The notes under the pieces are model-generated. The model had not been told where the DNA came from, ran no database searches, and saw only the letters and a list, made by a program, of their open reading frames with translations. A program made the translations under genes and the position numbers. DNA of 64,000 nucleotides, taken from assembly GCF_000518645.1 (NCBI RefSeq), contig NZ_KI912466.1:558988-622987 (forward strand), in the 5' to 3' direction. Numbering within the stretch: position 1 is the stretch's first letter; each line of letters starts with the position of its first letter. The DNA is from Curvibacter gracilis ATCC BAA-807 (lineage in GTDB: Bacteria; Pseudomonadota; Gammaproteobacteria; Burkholderiales; Burkholderiaceae_C). This document shows positions 58,518 through 64,000 of the stretch, piece by piece.

Positions 58518-60023
58518 TCAGGCCTGGGCCTCAAGCCGCTGCGGGGCCGCAGCAAAGCGGGCGGGCAGATCGGACGAACGAGACAGAAAGCGCCCGGCCC
58601 GGGCGCCGGTGGCCTGCCCCTGGCGGTACGACAGCACGCCGTTGACCCACACCGCCTCGATGCCGGTGGCGCGCTGCTGGGGCTTGTCGAAGGTGGCGGT
58701 GTCTTGCACCGTGCGGGGGTTGAACAAGACCAGATCCGCCCAGTACCCCTGTGCAATGCGGCCCCGCTGCTCCAAGCCATAGCGGGCTGCCGACAGGCCG
58801 GTCATCTTGCGCAGCGCTTCGGGCAAGGCCAACAGGCCCTGCTCGCGGGCGTAATGGCCCAGCACCCGGGGAAAGGCCCCCCACAGCCGCGGATGCGGAT
58901 GGGGGTCTTCGGGCAGCCCATCCGAGCCCACCATGGACATCGGGTGGGACAGGATGCGACGCACATCGCCCTCGTTCATGCCGTGGTACACCGCGCCCGC
59001 AGGCTGCAGCCGGCGCGCCGCCTCCAGCAGGCCGACCTGCCAGGTGCGCGCGATGGCGGCCAGGGTCTGCCCGGCCATGTCGGGGTGGGGTGTGGACCAG
59101 GTGATGAAGATGTCGAACTCGTCGGTCACCTGCTTGAGGTCGAGCGTGGACGAACTGGCGGCATAGGGATAGCAGTCGCAACCCACGGGCTGCAGGCGGG
59201 CTGCGCCCTCCATGGCCGCCAGCACCTCGGTGCTGCGCCCCCAGTTGCGGGCACCCGCGCACTTGAGGTGCGACACGATCAGGGGGCTGGGCCCGTGGCG
59301 GGCCACGTCAAAGGCTTCGGCCAGGGCGTCCAGGATGGGCTCGAACTCGCTGCGCAAATGGGTGGTGTAGAGGGCCCCATGGGCCGCCACCTCGGCCACC
59401 AGGCGCTTGAGTTCGTCGGTGCTGGCGGCAAAGGCCGAGGCATAGGCCAGCCCGGTGCTCAAGCCCAGGGCCCCGGCCGCCAGGCTGTCGGCCAGCTCCA
59501 GCCGCATGGCCTCGATTTCGGCCGGGTGGGCGGCCCGGTCCAGGTCGTCCAGGTGATTGCTGCGCAAGGCCGTGTGCCCGACCAGAGCGGCCACATTGAC
59601 CGCCGGCTGCGCCGCCTCGATGGCCTTTCGATAATCGTCGAAGCGCGGGTAACGGAACGCCGAATCCGGCCCCAGCAGGTTCATGGGGTCGGGCGCGCTG
59701 CCGCGCAGGCGCACCGGCGACGCGCTGATGCCGCAATTGCCCACCACCACCGTGGTCACGCCCTGGCTGATCTTGGGCAGCATCTCGGGCTGGCGGATCA
59801 CCACGGTGTCATCGTGGGTGTGCACGTCGATGAAGCCGGGCGCCAGCGCCAGGCCCTGGGCATCGACCTCGACCCGGGCGGCGGGACGGGGCTCGTCACC
59901 TCGGAACAGGCACAGCCGGCCGGCGGAGTCCACCCCCACGTCAGCCCACTCGCCTGGGCGGCCCGTGCCGTCGTACACCGTGGCGTGGCGGATCAGTGTG
60001 TCGAGCCTGTCGAGGGTACTCAT
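58518..60023 (-). CDS. N-acyl-D-amino-acid deacylase (D-aminoacylase)
   Basis: 501 residues, amidohydrolase superfamily. Metal ligands are in APGFIDVHTHDD (about residues 60-71); further motifs are VVGNCGISASP with the bridging Cys, TTHLRSE, LIVSHLKCAG and SMVGSDGLPEDPHPHPRLWG, as in D-aminoacylase of Alcaligenes/Variovorax. It frees D-amino acids from N-acyl forms. Its ATG shares one base with the upstream gntP stop (TGATG), so translation is coupled. Confidence 0.93.
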   Translation of the reverse strand: MSTLDRLDTLIRHATVYDGTGRPGEWADVGVDSAGRLCLFRGDEPRPAARVEVDAQGLALAPGFIDVHTHDDTVVIRQPEMLPKISQGVTTVVVGNCGISASPVRLRGSAPDPMNLLGPDSAFRYPRFDDYRKAIEAAQPAVNVAALVGHTALRSNHLDDLDRAAHPAEIEAMRLELADSLAAGALGLSTGLAYASAFAASTDELKRLVAEVAAHGALYTTHLRSEFEPILDALAEAFDVARHGPSPLIVSHLKCAGARNWGRSTEVLAAMEGAARLQPVGCDCYPYAASSSTLDLKQVTDEFDIFITWSTPHPDMAGQTLAAIARTWQVGLLEAARRLQPAGAVYHGMNEGDVRRILSHPMSMVGSDGLPEDPHPHPRLWGAFPRVLGHYAREQGLLALPEALRKMTGLSAARYGLEQRGRIAQGYWADLVLFNPRTVQDTATFDKPQQRATGIEAVWVNGVLSYRQGQATGARAGRFLSRSSDLPARFAAAPQRLEAQA

Positions 60024-61375
60024 CACAGCACCCCGGCCAGGGCCCACACCAGGCCAAACGCCACCACCGAGATCAAGGTCTCGAGCACCGTCCAGGTCTT
60101 CAGGGTCTGCCCGACACTCATGTTGAAGTACTCCTTGATCAGCCAGAAGCCGCCGTCGTTGACGTGCGACAGGATCAGCGAGCCGGCACCGGTGGCCAGC
60201 ACCAGCAACTCAGGATGGGGGTAGTGCATGGCCAGCGCGATCGGCGCCACGATGCCGGCCGAGGTGGTCATGGCCACGGTGGCCGAACCGGTGGCCACCC
60301 GCATCAAGGCGGCCAGCAGCCAGCCCAGCAGCAGGGGCGACAGCTGGAAGGCCGCCGACAGGGCCACGATCTGCGTGGTCACGCCCGAATCCACCAGGAT
60401 GCGGTTGAGGCCCCCACCCGCCCCCACCAGCAAGGTGATGCCCGCCGTCGGCGCCAGGCATTCCTGCGAGAACTTGAGCACGTCTTCGCGTGAAAAGCCG
60501 CGCGCCAGACCCAGGGTCCAGAAACTGACCACGGTGGCAATCAGCAAGGCGATCACCGAATTGCCGATGAACAGCAGAAAGCCGTTCAGTGTGCTGCCGG
60601 CCGGCGCCAGCACCGGGGCCCAACCGCCCAGCAGCATCAGCGCCACCGGCAGCAGCACGGTGAACATGGTGATGCCGAAACCCGGCAGCGAGCGAGCCCC
60701 GGCGTCGCGGTCGGTGAACTGGTCGGCCATCGGGTTGTGGCTGGGCAGTACGATGCGCGGAGCGATGAACTTGGCGAACAGCGGGCCGGCGATGATGGCG
60801 GTGGGCACACCGACCAGGATCGCGTAGGCCACCGTCTTGCCCACTTCGGCACCATAGGCGCCCACCGCCATCATGGCGGCGGGGTGCGGCGGCACCAGAC
60901 CGTGCACCACCGACAGGCCGGCCACCATGGGCAGCCCCACCATCAGCATCGACACCCCTGTGCGCCGGGCCACCGTGAAGGCGATCGGGATCAGCAGCAC
61001 AAAGCCCACCTCGAAGAACAGGGGCAGGCCGCAGACAAAGGCGATGCAGACCATGGCCCAGTGGGCGTTGCGCTCGCCGAACCGGTCGATCAGCGTGAGC
61101 GCAATGCGGTCTGCGCCCCCGGACTCGGCCATCATCTTGCCCAGCATGGTGCCCAAGGCCACCACCAGGGCAATGTGCCCCAGGGTTTTGCCGACGCCGG
61201 TCTCATAGGCCGCCATGATGTCCTTGGCCGGCATGCCGGCCACCAGGGCCAGCCCCAGGGAGACCAGGGTCAGCACGATGAAGGGATTGATGCGGTAGCG
61301 TGCAATCAGCAGCACCAGCGCCACGATGGCGATGAGCGCATAGAGCAGCAAAGACGGGTTGGCGACAGCAGGCAC
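60023..61375 (-). CDS. GntP-family permease
   Basis: 450 residues from a GTG at 61375 with AAGGAG six to eleven bases upstream; no good ATG is present. About 12-14 helices, with the family stretches VVALGTMLGKMMAESGGADRI, LPLFFEVGFVLLIPIAF, GLVPPHPAAMMAVGAYGAEVG and HVNDGGFWLIKEYFNMS. GntP members import gluconate, but one branch carries D-serine or related compounds; given its neighbours, a D-amino acid or N-acyl-D-amino acid is a good candidate, and gluconate/2-ketodeoxygluconate the alternative (kdgK is in the operon). Confidence 0.9.
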   Translation of the reverse strand: MPAVANPSLLLYALIAIVALVLLIARYRINPFIVLTLVSLGLALVAGMPAKDIMAAYETGVGKTLGHIALVVALGTMLGKMMAESGGADRIALTLIDRFGERNAHWAMVCIAFVCGLPLFFEVGFVLLIPIAFTVARRTGVSMLMVGLPMVAGLSVVHGLVPPHPAAMMAVGAYGAEVGKTVAYAILVGVPTAIIAGPLFAKFIAPRIVLPSHNPMADQFTDRDAGARSLPGFGITMFTVLLPVALMLLGGWAPVLAPAGSTLNGFLLFIGNSVIALLIATVVSFWTLGLARGFSREDVLKFSQECLAPTAGITLLVGAGGGLNRILVDSGVTTQIVALSAAFQLSPLLLGWLLAALMRVATGSATVAMTTSAGIVAPIALAMHYPHPELLVLATGAGSLILSHVNDGGFWLIKEYFNMSVGQTLKTWTVLETLISVVAFGLVWALAGVL

Positions 61376-61408
61376 AGGGTCTCCTTGGTTGTTGTTTCTT
61401 GGGGCAAG

Positions 61409-61435
61409 CGGTTCAAGCGTTTCAAACGGTTCAAT
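61409..61435. repeat. Three tandem 9-bp repeats upstream of gntP
   Basis: CGGTTCAAG, CGTTTCAAA and CGGTTCAAT lie in a row, 34 bases upstream of the gntP start within the 164-base gap to the deaminase gene. It may be a regulator site or slippage product. Confidence 0.7.
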
Positions 61436-61539
61436 GGGCGCCCTCCGCAAGGCGGCGTCGACGTGCCGACCCAGCGCGGCCTGGCATGCAGGTCCCGCGT
61501 TGCGCTCAGGCACGTTGGCAGCGGGTCAGGGCCTGGGCG

Positions 61540-62817
61540 TCAGAACAGGGTCTCGACGGCGCTCAGCACCTGGTAGTGCTCGTCCACCAGCAGCAGCTGA
61601 CGCCATTTGTCGAAGGTCAGGCAGGGGTGGGAGATGTCGAAGATCAGGATGTCGCCCACCCGCAGGTCGGCGCCCTCGGGCACGCTCATGAAGGCGTGCT
61701 GATCCATCATCGCGGTCAGCACCCAATCCTCGGGGGCGGGCCGCACCCCGGCAAAGCCGCCCGGGCGGGCCTGCAGGCTCACGCTGGGCAGGCCCGCATC
61801 GAAGGCCGCGTCGCGCTTGCCCAGCGCGATGATGGCGCGCCCGGGCTCCGGCAAGGACTGCACATGGGCACACAGCTGCAGGGCCGGCAACAGGCTTTGC
61901 CCCATCTCGCGCGCCACGGGGTTGTCGGCCCGGATGCGGCGCTCGGCGGCGCGGTAGATGCCCACGTCGTGGGTCAGGTAGCAACCCGGACGCAGCACCA
62001 CGTCCATTGTGCAGCCCAGGTCCTGCCCCGAAAACACCTCGGCCACCACGTCAAACCAGGCCGAGCCGGCCCCCGACAGCAGCACCGTGTCCTCGGCAAA
62101 GCGCTGCTCGGCCGCCAGTGCCCGGGTGCGCTCCAGCACCTGCTGCAAAAAGCCCCGGATCGCCTCCGTCTGCTGCAACACCCCTTCGTAGACCTCCACC
62201 CCGACCAGGGCCAGGGCGCGCGGCCAGCGGGCCAGGGCAGCCAGGCATTCGGCCTCCTGGGCGGCATCACGCACCCCGGTGCGACCACCCGGAACGCCGT
62301 ACTCGATCAGCACCCGCAGGCGTTGCCCCACCTCGGTGAAGAAATGCCCCAGCGCATCGATGTTGGCCGCCGAATCGACAATGCAGCAAAAGCTGAAATC
62401 CGGGTCTTGCGCCTGGATGCGTGCGATCAGCGCCATGTTGCCGCGCCCCACCAGTTGGTTGGCCATCAGGATGCGGCGCACACCGTGGCGGTAGGCGGCA
62501 TTCACTTGCGAGGCTGTTGCCAGCGTGATGCCCCAGGCGCCGTGCTCCAGCTGCCGATGGAACAGTGCCGGGCTCATGGTGGTTTTGCCGTGTGGTGCCA
62601 GCTTCACGCCATAGCGGGCCATGAAGGACTGCATCCAACGCAGGTTGTGCTCGATGCAGCTTTCGCGCAGCACGGCCACCGGCAGGCTCACCTCGTCGTC
62701 AAGAATGCGCCATTGCAGGTCCTTGAGCTGGGCCAGCGTGCATCCGTCCGGTGCGGCACCCAGGCCCTTGGTGTCGAAGTTCAGGTGATTGTGGGAAAAG
62801 AGGGCTGCAGTGGTCAT
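61540..62817 (-). CDS. D-serine dehydratase-like / D-threonine aldolase-like PLP enzyme (amino acid deaminase)
   Basis: 425 residues. The alanine-racemase-fold N-terminal barrel has the PLP lysine in LAPHGKTTMSPALF (about residues 68-81), the phosphate/metal side is in SGAGSAWFDVV, and the C-terminal beta domain has LRVGDILIFDISHPCLTF with the His and Cys used as metal ligands in D-serine dehydratases of the DSD1 type. It probably converts a D-amino acid (D-serine or D-threonine-like) to a 2-oxo acid or aldehyde plus glycine. First gene of the operon, divergent from prfC. Confidence 0.88.
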   Translation of the reverse strand: MTTAALFSHNHLNFDTKGLGAAPDGCTLAQLKDLQWRILDDEVSLPVAVLRESCIEHNLRWMQSFMARYGVKLAPHGKTTMSPALFHRQLEHGAWGITLATASQVNAAYRHGVRRILMANQLVGRGNMALIARIQAQDPDFSFCCIVDSAANIDALGHFFTEVGQRLRVLIEYGVPGGRTGVRDAAQEAECLAALARWPRALALVGVEVYEGVLQQTEAIRGFLQQVLERTRALAAEQRFAEDTVLLSGAGSAWFDVVAEVFSGQDLGCTMDVVLRPGCYLTHDVGIYRAAERRIRADNPVAREMGQSLLPALQLCAHVQSLPEPGRAIIALGKRDAAFDAGLPSVSLQARPGGFAGVRPAPEDWVLTAMMDQHAFMSVPEGADLRVGDILIFDISHPCLTFDKWRQLLLVDEHYQVLSAVETLF

Positions 62818-63089
62818 CGTCGATCCTGGTCTAGCCCGGATTCTTGGCGATGGCAGCCGTTTCGCGTGCGGGATTTTCAAACACTTGTGGCTCGCAACAC
62901 ATGGACACATGAGTGCCTCTTTCGACGACGGTCCGGGCCAAGCCGGTAAAATCGGCCCCCACGGGCCAGGCTCAGGCCACCGCCCTTGGCTCCATCCAAG
63001 CTTGGATCCGCCCCCTGGCGGCTGCCGGCCAGCCCTGAGCGCTTGCCGGCCAGGCCACGACAACCCTCTGCCTCACTCGGACAAAGACC

Positions 63090-64000
63090 TTGAGCTTTCT
63101 CGAAGAAACCCGCCGCCGTCGCACTTTCGCGATCATCTCCCACCCGGACGCGGGCAAGACCACGCTGACTGAAAAGCTGCTGCTGTTCTCGGGCGCGATC
63201 CAGATCGCCGGCTCGGTGAAGGCGCGCAAGGCCAGCCGCCATGCCACCTCGGACTGGATGGAGATCGAAAAGCAGCGCGGCATCTCGGTGGCCTCGTCGG
63301 TGATGCAGATGCTGTACCGCGACCATGTGATCAACCTGCTCGACACCCCCGGCCACAAGGACTTCTCGGAAGACACCTACCGGGTGCTGACGGCCGTCGA
63401 TTCGGCCTTGATGGTGATCGACGCCGCCAACGGCGTGGAATCGCAGACCCGCCGACTGATCGAGGTGTGCCGTCAGCGCGACACCCCCATCCTCACCTTC
63501 GTCAACAAGATGGACCGTGAGGTGCGCGAGCCGCTGGACATCCTCGACGAGGTGGAGCGCGAGCTGGGCATGCCCTGCGTGCCCATGACCTGGCCCGTGG
63601 GCCAGGGCAAGAGCTTTGCCGGCATCATCAACCTGCGCACCCAGGCCATGACGGTGTTCGAGGCCGGCAGCGAACGCCTGCCGCATGACTTCGAATCCAT
63701 CCCGCTGTCCGAGCGCGACACCCTGGTCAAGCGCTTCGGCAGCGAATTCGAGGCCGCGGTGGAAGCCATGGAGCTGGCCACCGGCGCCTCGCCCAGCTAC
63801 GACCACGACGCCTTCCTGGCCGGCAAGCAGACCCCGGTGTTCTTCGGCTCGGGGGTGAACAACTTCGGGGTGATGGAGGTGCTCGACGCCCTGGTCGATC
63901 TGGCCCCGCCCCCCCAATCGCGCAAGAGCACGGTGATCGTGAACCGCCAGCCGGTCGAAAAGGTGATCCAGCCCGAGGACGATGCGTTTTCGGGCGTGGT
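63090..64000 (+). CDS. prfC: Peptide chain release factor 3, partial
   Basis: 303 codons are present; the rest lies past the right edge. It starts at a TTG (MSFLEETRRRRTFAIISHPD) with no better ATG upstream in frame. GTPase motifs are HPDAGKTTLTEK (G1), RGISVASS (G2), DTPGHKDFSED (G3) and NKMD (G4), and the family-specific ASDWMEIEKQRGISV-like stretch is SDWMEIEKQRGIS. RF3 helps recycle RF1/RF2 from the ribosome after termination. Not interrupted in the visible part. Confidence 0.95.
   Translation, partial: MSFLEETRRRRTFAIISHPDAGKTTLTEKLLLFSGAIQIAGSVKARKASRHATSDWMEIEKQRGISVASSVMQMLYRDHVINLLDTPGHKDFSEDTYRVLTAVDSALMVIDAANGVESQTRRLIEVCRQRDTPILTFVNKMDREVREPLDILDEVERELGMPCVPMTWPVGQGKSFAGIINLRTQAMTVFEAGSERLPHDFESIPLSERDTLVKRFGSEFEAAVEAMELATGASPSYDHDAFLAGKQTPVFFGSGVNNFGVMEVLDALVDLAPPPQSRKSTVIVNRQPVEKVIQPEDDAFSGV

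Overview
The window is GC-rich, densely packed bacterial chromosome with 58 protein genes recognised, two of them cut by the window edges. The organism is most likely a betaproteobacterium of the order Burkholderiales, probably Comamonadaceae or a close relative; this is inferred, not proven. The basis is an S-adenosylhomocysteine (SAH) riboswitch in front of ahcY (a mostly betaproteobacterial arrangement), two Burkholderiales-type general porins, the ahcY-tlyA-metF order, a GspG-to-GspN/D/E/F secretion cluster, and a HexR/Gts glucose locus. No rRNA, tRNA, insertion sequence, prophage or CRISPR array was seen; this looks like core chromosome with a few small accessory insertions.

Layout. 1-1.1 kb: the first codons of a probable malonate transporter gene (madL) behind an MdcR-like LysR regulator. 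1.2-3.0 kb: a TetR repressor divergent from an MFS exporter, with two matching 23-bp palindromic operators between them. 3.1-5.3 kb: groES-groEL with a CIRCE operator and a terminator. 5.3-19 kb: a glucose locus. It has a sugar ABC transporter (gtsA, a LamB-type porin, gtsB, gtsC, gtsD and a VOC protein), a divergent two-component system (gltR/gtrS-like), pgi and tal divergent from zwf, then hexR. A HexR-type palindrome lies in the tal/zwf promoter region. 19-27 kb: a DUF3047 lipoprotein and a dipeptide-type ABC transporter operon that contains an M20 amidohydrolase gene. 27-30 kb: a general porin, coq7, an OsmC protein and a short candidate small RNA that carries anti-Shine-Dalgarno motifs. 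30-33 kb: ilvA, cobS, cobC.

33-45 kb is a type II secretion cluster: gspC divergent from gspG-H-I-J-K-L-M-N-D-E-F, with an AbrB-Doc toxin-antitoxin pair and its own promoter inserted between gspE and gspF. gspM carries an in-frame microsatellite. 45-52 kb holds a GC-rich intergenic element, a cytosolic 5'-nucleotidase, an EF-hand protein, an SbmA/YddA-like ABC transporter, a second porin and a membrane-anchored serine/threonine kinase divergent from rlmJ.

53-57 kb is a methyl-cycle operon, ahcY-tlyA-metF-rlpA. Promoter, SAH aptamer and a competing intrinsic terminator are all readable in its leader. 57-63 kb is a minus-strand operon that fits D-amino-acid use: a D-serine-dehydratase-like PLP enzyme, a GntP permease, an N-acyl-D-amino-acid deacylase, a RidA protein and a sugar-acid kinase. 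The window ends inside prfC.

The observations most worth a second look are the anti-Shine-Dalgarno RNA upstream of ilvA, the toxin-antitoxin pair inside the secretion operon, the fully readable SAH switch, the D-amino-acid operon and the hairpins that divide the glucose transport operon. Functions are read from motifs and gene context; no database search was possible.
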